Positions 10,742 to 21,204 of a stretch of 64,000 nt of DNA are shown here, in pieces (position 1 is the first letter of the stretch; each line of letters begins with the position of its first letter). The notes beneath the pieces were generated by a model. The model did no database searches. It had not been told where the DNA came from and saw only the letters and a program-made list of their open reading frames with translations. Source of the DNA: Blastocladiella emersonii ATCC 22665 (lineage: Eukaryota > Blastocladiomycota > Blastocladiomycetes > Blastocladiales > Blastocladiaceae); contig JANHCV010000010.1 of NCBI GenBank assembly GCA_025594325.1, positions 806,001 through 870,000 on the forward strand. Reading direction: 5' to 3'. The position numbers and the translations under genes are program-made.

Positions 10742-12198
10742 ATGTCCGCAGCGCCCCCTGCGGCGTCCCCTACGTCGTCGTCCTCCTCGTCGCCGTCCCC
10801 ATCGCTCTCAGCCACCTCGTCGCTCGGCGGAACCCCAGAGCCGCCCGCGGGGAACCTGCCGTCGCCCACCCACACGGGCCCGAGCCCGCCGCTCTCGCCG
10901 CCCCACTGGGACTCGTCGGACGCTGCCAAGGTCGCTGCTGCGGCTGCTGCGCCGCTCGCCGAACCCATGAGCGTCGACGCGCCGCCATCAACGACTGCGG
11001 CGGCCGTTGCGCCCAACGAGGCGCCCGTCGTGCCGCGCCCCGCCGACGCCGACGCCATGGACGAGGACGCGCCCGCGCCGCAGTCCGACTCCGACTCCGA
11101 CTCCGACTCCGACGACGACGAGCCGCCGCTGCCGTACGACCTGCGCATCACGGGCATCGCCGACTCGGGCGCCAAGTCGCGCGTCGAGACCCAGATCAAG
11201 ATCGGCCTGCAGCTCGTCGACCGCGCCAACCCCGCCGCCAAGGTCACGCGGTTCCGCACCCTGCGCCTCCCGCCGCTCCTCGTCTCCAACGAGAAGTGGA
11301 TGCGCGCAAAGGACCCGCTCGTATCGGCCGCGAGCGACGATCCGAACGCCGCGGCGGAGGATGAGGAGCAGTTGGATGATAGTGCTGCGCTCTGGGTCTT
11401 TGCGTCCGTCGTCTGCGCGTCTGAGCCTGCCCGTGCGGTCACAGTGTGTCCGGGATGCGTCCAGCGCGAGGTGCGTTTGCGACTCGGAGACCATCACGAC
11501 CTATGTGTGTCTCACCTGCTATTGCTTCGCGACGTAGATCAAGCGCAACCAGCGGAAACGCCCGCCCGGCGCACCACCAACGCCGCCGCCGTCGTCCGTC
11601 TCGAGCCCGCGGTCCGGTACCGAGACCTCTTCATCCCGCCGTCGCCGCGGGGGCGCGTCCGACACCGCCCCCGCCCCACCCGCGCCACCGACGCCCGCCG
11701 ACGACCTGGCCATGAACGACCGCAAGATCCTGCTCGTCAACGCGCCCGCGATCCTCGACTTCGCGACGGGCGACGCGGTCCTGCCCACGCGCATCCCGTG
11801 CTACTCGCGCCACCACCGCGAGAAGCTCGGGTTCATCCTGCGCTTCGAGCTGCGCGACCGCGACGGCAACCCCGTCGCCCGCGGAGCCTCGGCGCCCATC
11901 CTCATCACCGACGACCACAAGTCCGTCAACAAGCTCAAGCGCAAGCAGGAGGCTGCGCGCGAGATGCAGCGCGAGCTGTCCATGGCAGCTGCGCCGGATG
12001 TCGCTGCGCAGCAGCAGGCGGCGGCGGCGATCCAGGCGGAGCAACAACAGCAGCACCTCCAGCTCCAGCAGATGCACCGCCAGGCCCACCACCAGCAGCA
12101 GCAGCAGCAGCAGCAGGTGCCCGCGGCGGCGGCTATGGATGTGTTCCAGCAGTCGTTTGCCGCGGCCGGGTTCCCCGCGCCACCGCCCGCGCAGCAGC

Positions 12199-12229
<31 letters not shown>

Positions 12230-15211
12230 GGGGATGCAGCTCCCCATCGAGATCCCGATGCCCGGCCAGCTCCCGCCATTCCACTCGCACCCGCACGCGG
12301 GCCTCTCCTCGGCCGCACCGGCACCCGCCGCCGTCCTCGCGCCCATGAACCTGTTGGACTCGTCGGTCCTCTCCGCCATGGACGCCATGTCGTCGTCGCA
12401 GCCGCACGACCCGACAGCTGCCCTCGCGGCCGCCGCCTTCAGCGCCGCCGCGTCCCCACACGCCACGCCCGGCGCCGCGCCCATCGCCTCGTTCGACGAC
12501 CCCGTCAGCCCGCGCGCGAGCAAGCGGCACCGCGTCGCGAGCCCGCAGGACGCGAGCGCGACCGCGACCGCAAACGCGCCGCTCTTCGCCCCCGGCACCA
12601 CGTTCTCGGACCCGATCCTCGACCAGTTCCTGTTCACGCCCATGGACCACGGCGCGTTCGCGCACGCTGCTGCCGCGGCGTCAGCGGCGGCGGTCCCGCC
12701 GCAGCAGCCGGTCGTGACGCCCGGGCCCGCGCAGACGTCGTTCCCGCAGAACGTCGATTTCGCCGCGGTCTCGGCCGCGGCAGCGGTGGCCCAGGTCCCG
12801 GCGTCGTACGCGTTCGGGTCGCCCGTGGGTGACGTCCAGCAGCAGCAGCAGCACCAGCAGCAGCCGTTCGGTACCCTGCCCATGTCGATCCCCGGGTTCG
12901 GCGTCGTTAACGTGCCCGTTGCAGGAGCGCTCTCGCCGCCGCCATTGCAGCAGCAGATCCAGCAGTTTCCGACGACGTCAGCGGTCGCGACGCCGACCGC
13001 GTCCATGTTCGCGCCGACCGCGTCGCTGCCGTTCGCTCCGCAGCAGCAACAGCCGATGCAGCAGCAGCCGCCACCACCACCAACATCCACAGCAGCGCCG
13101 CCGGGCTCGCTTGCTCAGCTTCTCGCCATGGCCAAGAACCTGTTCCCCAACAACAACGCTGCGGCGGTAGGAGGAGCGGGCTCCGCGGCCGCGAGCGTGC
13201 AGCAACAGCCGGCGGTCGCGCCCGCGGCCGAGGCGGCGCCGAACCCGATGGCGGCCATGCTCGCCAACCTGCCCAAGATCGAGCGCGTGATCCCCGCCGA
13301 GGGGCCCGTGCACGGCGGGATCGAGGTGACGCTGCTCGGCAGCGGGTTCAACGGTACGGGTGATGGTTTGAGCGGGGTGAAGCGTGCAGCTCGCTGACTC
13401 ACGTGTGCGCGAATGTGTAGAGTCGCTCACGATCCAGTTCGGCGACATCCCCGCGTCGTCGACCGCGTACTGGTCGCCCAACACGCTCGTGTGCGTGCTC
13501 CCGCCCGCACCCGCCGCGGGCGCCGTACCCGTGCTCATCAAGCAGGTGCACGACCTCGGGCTGTCGTCGCCGGGGGCGGACCAGCCGACGTTCCTGTACA
13601 AGGATGGTGCGTTCATTTTGGGGGATTCGTAGTGCTTCCTCGCCGAGCTGACCTCGTGTGCACGCGGTAGACAACGACCGCGCGCTCATGGAGCTCGCGC
13701 TGACGCTCATCGGGCTCAACCTGAACGGCAACGTCGACAACCCGCGCACCATCGCGTCGCGGATCGTCGCCACCTTCTCGCCCTTCAGCGGAGGCGGCGG
13801 CAGCAGTGGCGGTGCCGCGCAATCCCCACCATCCGCGACCCAGCGCGCGCCGCTCTCGCCCGCCGAGCTGTGGGACTGGCTCGCGCCGCGCACGCTCGCG
13901 CTCGAGGACCGCCTGCTCCGCTCGCTCGCGCTCGTCCGCAGCCTCATCGCCGACAACCCGGACACCCACGCCCCGCTCGCCGCGCAGCTCGCCAAGTCGG
14001 GCCCGTGGCTCCATCTCGCCATCCGCGCCCGCATGCCCCGCCTCGTCGCGTGGCTCGTCGGGCCCGGTGGGGTTCCGGTTCATGCCCGCGACAAGTGCGG
14101 GTGGACCGCCCTCGACCACGCGGTCCAGATCGGGTGGGCCGACGCGGCCGTCGGGCTCATGGACGTGATGCGCGCGGTGCCTCGGGCCGCTGAGGCGGCG
14201 GCGGTGGGTGCGGCCGTGGCGCCGAGTAGCGGCGAGCTCGCGATGCGGGCGGCGATTGACGCGGGCGGGCTCGCGGTCGCGGACCGGATTCCCGTCCTAC
14301 CGCCCCAGCACTCGTCGACCGTCCCGCCATCGCCCTCGCTGTCCGAGCCGGGCAAGCTCCGCTCGCGCACCGGCAAGGGCGGCAAGTCCAAGACCAAGTC
14401 GGGCATCGACCTGTCGGCGCGTCCCGCGTCCGCGACGGGCGTGACCGACGGCGACAGCGACACGGCGAGCGGGAGCGACGGTTTCTTCTCGTCCGCGGCG
14501 TCCCGCTTCCGCGACCGCCTCCCGTCCTCCTCCCTCCTCTTCTCAAGCCGTCGCCGTCGCCCGGCCTCGCTCACGGGCCTGCACATCCACGCGCGGCTCG
14601 AGCGCATCCTGCACCACCCGTGGACCGTGGTCGTGTGGCGGCTCCTCGCCATCGCGTTCCTGTGGCTGGTCCTCTCGGCGCAGCTCAAGGAGAACAACCA
14701 CGCCGCCGCCACCATGTCCACGGGCGAGGCCGCCGCGCACCGCGCGTTCCAGTCGCTCCGCGGCGGCGCCGCCAGCGTCAAGAACCTCGTCGCCCAGGCG
14801 ATCCCGACCGGGTTCCCGCTCTCGTTCGACGACCCGAGGTGGGCCGAGGTCGCGGCCGCCGCGGAAGCGCGCGAGCAGCAGTGGCGCCAGGAGGTTATCT
14901 CGCTCTGGGAGTCGGACGAGGCTCTTGATGGGGGTGCGGCCGGCGCCGCGGGGCGCGAGACGGTTGCCCGGTTCCGCGCGTTCGCTAACGATGACGGACG
15001 GCAGCAGCACCAGAAGCAGCACGCGCCGGCAGCCAAGCAGCCCGTGGTCGTCCTCGCCACGGCTACGGCGGACGAGAAGGCTGCGGGTGCTGGTCGGGTT
15101 CGTGTGGTTGGTGGCGAGGTGGACGCCGACGCAGCAGCGCGGCACCACGGCGTCCTCGAAGTCGAAGAGATCTGGGAGTTTGGCCGCGGATGGCGGTTGC
15201 ATGTTTCGTGA
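10742..15211 (+). CDS. Mga2/Spt23-like membrane-anchored transcription factor (IPT/TIG, ankyrin, TM)
   Basis: Four exons (10742-11470, 11538-13353, 13421-13606, 13671-15211) give 1,423 residues. In yeast, Mga2/Spt23 sit in the ER membrane, are cut by the ubiquitin-proteasome system when membranes need unsaturated lipids, and then switch on OLE1. The conserved N-terminal block is present (PYDLRITGIADSGAKSRVETQ, then KILLVNAPAILDFATGDAVL and LGFILRFELRD). A long Gln/Pro/Ala-rich region with CAG-encoded polyQ runs (12092-12116, 12191-12228) follows. An IPT/TIG domain spans about residues 820-905 (IERVIPAEGPVHGGIEVTLLG). Ankyrin-like repeats lie at about 1020-1090 and a single TM helix at about 1227-1250 (VVWRLLAIAFLWLVL). 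About 170 residues follow the TM, longer than in yeast. Three introns have GTGCGT, GTACGG and GTGCGT donors. Confidence 0.88.
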
Positions 15212-15621
15212 GCATGAATGTATTCGACTCTCTGTTTTTGTGATCGGTGCGGGGAAGAGCAAGGGCGAGAATGGAAGGGTGGGAGTGGCGCGCGGGTCAC
15301 GGTGTGGCGCAACGCGTCCATGACCGACCGCGGGTCGCGGTTTGAGGACGATGGGTCCGGAATGACCGACCAGCATACTCGAGGCTGACAAACAGATCAC
15401 GCGGACGCGGACATGAGGTGCAAACGTGTATTCAAGGGCGGGAGTGGTAAACACGGGGCGACCCAAATCGATCAACGGGACGAGAACGGACGCGGCAGGC
15501 AGCGGTCCTTGTGAGAGACGATTTGACTGGATCCAAATAAGCGCAACTTCGACTTGTAGTGAAAAGGTGCGGATCGGTCGGCAACTAGGCGTCGGGCAGC
15601 TTGGTTGCGCGCCAGCGGATT
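15212..15621. other. Intergenic, convergent 3' ends
   Basis: 410 nt between the Mga2/Spt23-like stop and the stop of the minus-strand ankyrin gene. The genes converge, so the stretch should hold two 3' UTRs. No other structure was noticed. Confidence 0.4.
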
Positions 15622-16938
15622 CTACTTGAGCTCGAGTCCGTGGTCGACGAACCACTGCAGCGAGTTGACCCATCCGAACTTGGACATGCGCTCCATGGCC
15701 CTGGCCGAATACTTGATTTCGCGGCCGGTGCGAGCAAACCAGTTCAGGACCGGGACCGAGCAGTGGTGCGGCGACACGGTGTCGATGGCGAGCTCCGTGT
15801 ACGTGAGCGCGGCCGGCGGCAAGTTCGCAGCGAGCCAATCCAGTGTGTGAATGTTGCCCGCCTGAGCGGCGAGGTTGATGACACGCGAACGCAAGATCCA
15901 GCGAGGGTCGCCGCGCGGAATGAGGTTGGCGAGGATCCAGGCGAGAATCGTCGTATCTGAAGCGTTGATGCCCGAGACAATCAGCATCTCGTGCTGCATG
16001 GAGCAAACCTCGGCACGAAACGTCGAAAACAGCCACTTGAGCGTATGAAGCGGGAACTTGTGGAAATCAAGCTCGAGGTCGGCTACTTGCACGGGCAAGT
16101 CTTGCGCAACCCACCACCGCAACACGTGGAGGTGGTTACCAAGACATGCTTCAAGGAATGGAGTGCGTTGCGTGAACTCGAGTCCGCGTGAGCGAAGCCA
16201 CTTGAGGACGTGCAAATGTCCTTTGGCTGCGGCGTGTTTAATGGCGCTCGTCGTAACCTTGAACTCGAGACCGCTCTTCCACCACCAGTCGAGTACGTCC
16301 ACATGTCCTGAGCTAGCTGCTCCATCAACGGCGCAGCTTGAGTATGTGAACGCGATGTTGTGCTCGACAAGCCACTCAAGCACGGCGCGACGACCGTCGC
16401 AAGATGCCCAGTCGACGGCGTCAGGCGAAAATTTCAGCTCAAGACCGCTCGTGCGCCACCACTCGAGGACCTCGATACATCCAGCTAGCATGGCTTTGTC
16501 GAGAGGTTTACAATCGTACGTAAACGGGGCTCCGGAAGTGCGCCATGCTTCGAGAACTTGGACGTGTAGCGTCCACAAGTTTGCAGGATGATTCGGCACG
16601 GGAAGACCAGACTTGAACCACCACGACAACAGGTCGTGGCGACCCTCCGTGCTTGGCTTTATGAGAGCGTCGACTGGGATCGGGACCTTGTAGTGAGCAG
16701 CGCCGCAATATTTGACATATTCTTTGATTAGCGGAAGGTTCATGGACTTGACGGCATCATGAAAAGTCGGCCGGATGTTGCGACGAAACACGACGCGGCG
16801 GAGCTTTGACAGTCCCGGGGCAACGCGCAGATACGGCAGCGGGTCGAAGCAATATTTTTCGCCAAGGACGGCGAGGACGAGCGTGACCTCGACCAACTCT
16901 ATAGGCAGCCGCTTGCAGCGAGTTCCATTGGATTTCAT
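15622..16938 (-). CDS. F-box-like/ankyrin-type repeat protein (family ANK-WW, intact copy)
   Basis: Single exon, 438 residues. The N-terminus has an F-box-like signature (RLPIELVEVTLVLAVL). About nine repeats of roughly 33 residues follow, with the pattern hydrophobic-LxWWxxSGLExK...AIxxAAxxGHLxVLxW, which is the ankyrin helix-turn-helix consensus with a family-specific WW pair. No signal peptide or TM segment. The last element is MERMSKFGWVNSLQWFVDHG, after which the protein stops. The same element occurs twice in the neighbouring longer paralogue (17198-21204), so this copy lacks the duplicated end. Role unknown; an F-box plus protein-binding repeats suggests a substrate receptor of an SCF ubiquitin ligase (inference). 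Confidence 0.75.
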   Translation of the reverse strand: MKSNGTRCKRLPIELVEVTLVLAVLGEKYCFDPLPYLRVAPGLSKLRRVVFRRNIRPTFHDAVKSMNLPLIKEYVKYCGAAHYKVPIPVDALIKPSTEGRHDLLSWWFKSGLPVPNHPANLWTLHVQVLEAWRTSGAPFTYDCKPLDKAMLAGCIEVLEWWRTSGLELKFSPDAVDWASCDGRRAVLEWLVEHNIAFTYSSCAVDGAASSGHVDVLDWWWKSGLEFKVTTSAIKHAAAKGHLHVLKWLRSRGLEFTQRTPFLEACLGNHLHVLRWWVAQDLPVQVADLELDFHKFPLHTLKWLFSTFRAEVCSMQHEMLIVSGINASDTTILAWILANLIPRGDPRWILRSRVINLAAQAGNIHTLDWLAANLPPAALTYTELAIDTVSPHHCSVPVLNWFARTGREIKYSARAMERMSKFGWVNSLQWFVDHGLELK

Positions 16939-17381
16939 GGTTGTTTGTGGCTTAAAGGGAGGGAGGTGAGACCAAGGTCGTTGCGGTTTCGGGGGCGGCG
17001 AAGCGTGGGAGCGCTCGCGAAAGACGCGTGCGGGACATCACGTGCTGTGTACGACACGTGGTTTCGTCCCTTCCTTTTGAAAATACGAGGTGAGCGCGTT
17101 GCGATCACAAAATTTTGACGGAAGTGTAATAATCATATTGCAGACGCGAGACGTGCAGTCGGTAGCCAAGCCAGAAGACGGACTGAACAAGCTTAAACTA
17201 GAGGGACCAGGCTTCAAAGTCCGGCTCAGAATAAAAACAAATCGGGAGCCATCTCGCATACCACCATTTGGCAACCGAGATCTGACTCCGCTGTAGAGCG
17301 CGCGTGCCGATTGCTGGAGAGTATCTGAGGCGGTGCGCGTGGTTCGGGAACCACTGGAGCGAGGCGATCCAACCAAACTCA

Positions 17382-17480
17382 GGGCCCGTTTGGTTCAGAT
17401 CAGGTGGATCAGCTGAAAAAGTTGCCACGTTTCACCTCACCCCGTTCATCTCAGCGGCCGTGCGAACCAAACGCCCCGCT
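17382..17480. repeat. Left end of the Harbinger element (TIR plus fold-back)
   Basis: The first 15 bases are the terminal inverted repeat. At 17462-17474 an inverted partial copy (CGAACCAAACGCC) occurs, so the left 95 bp can fold back on itself. Confidence 0.6.
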
Positions 17481-17489
17481 GGATGAACG

Positions 17490-17509
17490 CCCCCCCCCCC
17501 CCCCCCCCC
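17490..17509. repeat. 20-nt poly-C run
   Basis: An uninterrupted run of 20 C lies inside the element, upstream of the transposase start. It is the longest homopolymer noticed in the window and could be a sequencing or assembly artefact in length. Confidence 0.8.
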
Positions 17510-17602
17510 GCAATAAAATCTTTCCCACCTCTTTGCAGCCGCGCTTATTGCAACGAATCAACACCTAACCTCACGCATCGTGTTCTCGAGCCCTCAAACA
17601 AC

Positions 17603-18919
17603 ATGGGCAAGGGATACAACCGCAAGCTGCGCGGCCTAATGCTCACAGCCGCCCTCGCTCTCCTGCGACGTCTCGCTGCTCGCAACGAGCGCCGCTCGTG
17701 GGAGCCTATCCGCACGTCCACGCTTCCGGCGAGTCGTGGGTTCAAGAGCTGCTGACGTGCAACAGCGAAACGCGTTTTTCGGAAATCGCCCGTATGCCCC
17801 GCAAGACCTTCAAGGCCATCTGCCGCCTGTTCCGCGACCGTGGCCTTCTCGCCGACGGCCGCGAGCTGTCCGTCGAGGCGCGCTTCATGGTTTTTCTTGT
17901 CATGGCTGGCGAGGGCAGCACCAACCGCAACCTCAGGGAGCGGTTCCAAATCTCTGGCGAGACCGCGTCCAGGGTTCTGAAGCAAGTGCTCGACGCTCTG
18001 TACCGCCTGATGCCCGAGTTCATTGTCCAGCCGTCCGATTCTACGCCCGTGCATGAGCGCATCGCCCACGACCCAAAATACGCTCCGTTCCAGAACGCGG
18101 TCGGCGCGCTTGACGGAACGCACATCCCGTTTGTTGTGCCCACTAAGCTTCACGACTCGTTCCGAAACCGCAAGGGGACCATATCCTCAAATGTCCTCGC
18201 TGCCTGCGACTTTGACTTGAACTTCACCTACGTTCTTGCAGGGTGGGAGGGCAAGGCGCATGACTCGCGCGTGCTCTTGGACGCCTTCGCCCGTGGGTTC
18301 AAGATCCCCGCCGGCCGCTTCTACCTCGCCGACGGCGGCTACGCAAACCGCACGTCCATCATCGTGCCCTTCCGCGGTACCCGCTATCATCTTCGCGAGT
18401 TTGCCCGCGGCAAGGATGGGTACGTTCTCACTGCCATGACCATCACGTTGGCGCCATCTCATCCGCTTCATCAACGTACGTAGAGTTAAGAACCGCGAGG
18501 AGCTTTTCAATCTGCGTCACGCGTCGCTCCGCAACTCTGTTGAGCGTATCTTTGGCGTGCTCAAGAAGCGGTTCCGCGTCCTCTCGATTGGCGCGGCCTA
18601 CCCAATCAAGACTCAAGTCAAGCTTGTGTACGCGCTCTGCACGCTGCACAACATGATCAACAAGTGGAACCAAGGCGGCGACGCCTTCTTTCGCGACGCC
18701 GAGACGGAGCTCCGGCGCGCGCGGGACGCGGCGCGTGAGGCGCGTGTGCGTGGGCGCGAGCCCCTGAACGACGAGAACGAGGAGGACGACGAGGCCGCTG
18801 TCCTCGAGGCCTCGCTGGACGGAGCTCGTCAGCGCGGTATCTCGCTTCGGAACCGCATCGCAAATGTTCTTTGGACCGAGTACAGGCGCGTCATGGCCGC
18901 TCGTGGGACCCGTCTTTGA
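17603..18919 (+). CDS. Harbinger (HARBI1-type, DDE_Tnp_4) transposase, frame probably broken near its N-terminus
   Basis: The protein starts MGKGYNRKLRGLML at 17603. Near 17725-17735 the homology moves to another frame: PIRTST in the first frame continues as SGESWVQELLTCNSETRF in the second, which is what a 1-nt deletion would give; no intron fits. The second frame runs to 18419, then a 64-nt intron (GTACGT...GTAG, 18420-18483), then 18484-18919. Catalytic residues are visible: Asp in GALDGTHIPF, Asp in YLADGGYANRT and Glu in NSVERIFGVLKKRF. An HTH-like segment (ERFQISGETASRVLKQVL) precedes them. LFNLRHASLRN and LCTLHNMI are typical of the family. The acidic tail is the usual end. It cuts and inserts DNA at 3-bp targets; this copy may be inactive. 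Confidence 0.82.
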
Positions 18920-19232
18920 AGGCGCGAAATAATTGTTGTACCCGCATGCATGCTGTAATATACTGATTTGTCAAGTACTATAATGTTATATAAGCGATTC
19001 TAGATGATTTGACGCGTCGCTGAGGTCAGAACGCATCGGTGGAGACGCGTCGATCAATCACGTGACGTGCGAGACACTTTGAGAACCACGCGTTTCTCAA
19101 CGAGTCGCGTCATTTTCGAGCGAAGGGTAACGATTGAAGATACGATGGACACAAAGCCAGATGTATTGGACACAAATGGGCGAGAACAAGGCCAGGAAGC
19201 AACGCGAGGGGAGGGGGACATGTGCGAGTGAG
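18920..19232. other. AT-rich spacer between the two convergent transposon genes
   Basis: 313 nt separate the two convergent transposon genes. The first 80 nt are AT-rich (AATATACTGATTTG...) compared with the rest of the window and should carry 3'-end signals for the transposase. Confidence 0.4.
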
Positions 19233-19697
19233 CTACTGAATGAAAATCTCGAGGATGCGCTTGCGCTTCGATTCGGACACGGCCATGACGCGAAGCGCTT
19301 GATCCTCGGTCAGGCGGGTGGCGACGTCGATCTGGTACTCTTCATTGTCGTTGTACGCGTCCTGGACCCATTCAAGTGCGGCGGTCAGGACGGGCTTGGA
19401 GTCGGCGGTCGCGACGCTCTGGAACACCTCCTTGATGCCCATGAGGAATTCCGAGTCCGAGAGGCGACGCGAGCTGCTGTCCGAAGTGCGGCTGCGCTTG
19501 CTGGCGGGGGCCGCGTCGTCTTGACCATCGACACCTTCCACGTCACCAGACTCCTTGCCGTCCTGCTCGAGGTGCGAGTACTCGCCGGTGGTGGTCGAGC
19601 CGCCCCACGAAGGAAAACAGCGTTTATATAGGCCGGGAAGCACAGCCTGAAGGTTTCGGGGGCGAGCAGACGGGCAATTCAGCGACGAGGGTTCCAT
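19233..19697 (-). pseudogene. Truncated Myb/SANT-like partner gene of the Harbinger element
   Basis: The frame ending at 19233 reads ...RRLSDSEFLMGIKEVF ... TAALEWVQDAYNDNEE ... LTEDQALRVMAVSES, KRKRILEIFIQ. This resembles the C-terminal part of the Myb/SANT-like protein that Harbinger elements encode as a DNA-binding and nuclear-import partner: a charged linker followed by a helical tail. No Myb helices with spaced Trp residues are present, and only about 130 nt remain before the right TIR, so the N-terminal DNA-binding domain is missing. A TATATAAA box on this strand (19623-19630) lies inside the frame. The copy is probably an internal-deletion derivative. Confidence 0.5.
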
Positions 19698-19831
19698 TCA
19701 GCTCATCCGGGGGTCGACCCAAACGCCGCGATGAACGCGACGGGGTGAAAATGCCACGTTTCAGCTGGGTGAACACCGGACCGTGTAAAATCGATTGATC
19801 CACCTGATTCACCCCGGAACCAAACGGGCCC
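19690..19831. repeat. Right end of the Harbinger element (TIR plus fold-back)
   Basis: It ends with the reverse complement of the 15-bp TIR. An inverted partial copy (GACCCAAACGCCGCG) sits about 110 bp inside, mirroring the fold-back arrangement of the left end. Confidence 0.55.
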
Positions 19832-21204
19832 TCAGTCATGCGCTCCATGGCCATGGTCGTGTACTTGCGCTCAAAGTCGGGCGGGGTGAAAAAGCAATCG
19901 TCGAGCCACCGATTGTACCACCATTTGGCCACCGCAATCTGGCCTCGATCGAAAGCGCGTGTGCCGATTCCTGGGTGGTACTTGAGACGGAGCCCGTGGT
20001 TCGGGAACCATTGGAGCGAGGTGGTCCAGCCGAACTGGGTCATGCGCTCCATCGCCAAGGGCGTGTACTTGATCTCGCAGCCATGCTGGTGGAACCACTC
20101 GAGGATTGGTACCGAGCAGCGAAACGGCGAGACCGCATCAATGGCATACGCTGTGTACGTGAGGGTCTCCGGCGGAATATTTGCCACCAGCCAGTTCAAG
20201 GCGACGATATTTCCAGCTTCGCAAGCGCGGTCGATGACGGACGGGGTCATGGTCCAATGCGGGTCGCAGCACGGGATGATGCTCGAAGCGAGCCAGGCCA
20301 GGAATGTCGAGTTTGGTGCAGTGAGACCTGTCATAATGAGATCATGTCGAGGCAGCGTATCAATCCAGTCCTTGCCAGCTTCAAGAATCCAGTCCAGGGT
20401 TACGCGTGGTAGGCGATGAAAATTCTGCCGGAGCAGGTTGAGATCAATGGGACCGCCGTGAGCCATCCACCAGCGCAAGATGTGGACATGGCCGTTCTGG
20501 CACGCCTTGAGGAAAGCGGAGTGCTGCTTGACTTGGAGGGTGCCGGTTCGCCACCACTCGAGCGAATTGAGGTGACCGGCGGCAGCTGCACCTTCGAAAG
20601 CAAAACTCGAGTAGCTGAACGGAATCCCGTGGTCGATGAACCACTGAAGAACGTGAGGATGGCCGTTGGCCGACGCGCGATCGACAGCATGATGCGTGAG
20701 CTTGACTTCATATCCGCTCGACCGCCACCATTGTAGCGCTTCAATACTTCCGGAAGCAGCAGCCGCTTCAATTGAGAAGTGATCGTACTGAAAAAACGGG
20801 ATACCAGAAGACCGCCAAAGCTCGAGAATCCGCGCATCAGTCGAGTAAGAGTGGGCAACGTGTCCCGTCACACGCAGTCCCGACGTGAGCCACCACGAAA
20901 CGAGGTCAAAGCGGTTGGACATGCTCGGTTGGACGAGGACGTTGTCCGAGACTTTGAAGTGGGCAGCGCCGTAGTGTCGAACGTACTCGCGGAGAAGCGG
21001 CAAGTTCATCGATTTTACCGCATCATTGAACGTCGGCAGGGTCATCTTCTTGAAGACAAGTGTTTGGAGCATAGGCATGCCCGGCGCCACATGCAGGTAC
21101 GGGAGCGGATTGAACCCGGGCTTTTCGCGGAGGACAGTGAGGATGAGGATGTCCTCAATAAGCTCGAGGGGCATCGCTCTGCGAGAAGTTTCATTTGCGG
21201 CCAT

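Larger units (their letters stand above)
17382..19831. mobile_element. PIF/Harbinger DNA transposon with target-site duplication
   Basis: 2,450 bp bounded by the inverted repeat GGGCCCGTTTGGTTC (17382-17396 and, reversed, 19817-19831). A 3-bp duplication TCA flanks it (17379-17381 and 19832-19834); 3-bp duplications are diagnostic for PIF/Harbinger. Inside are a Harbinger-type DDE transposase (plus strand) and a convergent second gene resembling the C-terminus of the Myb/SANT-like partner (minus strand), which is the usual two-gene layout. Subterminal sequence is also shared between the ends in inverted order (ATCAGGTGGATCA, AGCTGAAA and a TTTCACC box). The host gene lies in the opposite orientation to the transposase. 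Confidence 0.92.
17198..21204 (-). pseudogene. F-box-like/ankyrin-type gene split by a Harbinger transposon
   Basis: The gene reads from the ATG at 21204 to 19832, then is interrupted by the 2,450-bp element at 17382-19831, and continues from 17378 to the stop at 17198. Counting the duplicated TCA once, the two parts total 1,554 nt, i.e. 518 codons with no internal stop, and the junction restores MERMTEFGW, matching MERMTQFGW earlier in the same protein and MERMSKFGW in the intact paralogue. The N-terminus is F-box-like (MPLELIEDILILTVL), then ankyrin-type WW repeats. The C-terminus carries two tandem copies of a module of about 67 residues (MERMT.FGW..SLQWFPNH ... VAKWWY.RWL). With the element present, the frame runs into transposon sequence and stops at 19624, so the C-terminal module is replaced by foreign residues. 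Confidence 0.85.

Noticed and set aside
19832-20412. Plus-strand frames opposite the 5' half of the disrupted ankyrin gene
   Set aside because: Antisense to repeat-encoding sequence, which explains their apparent regularity.
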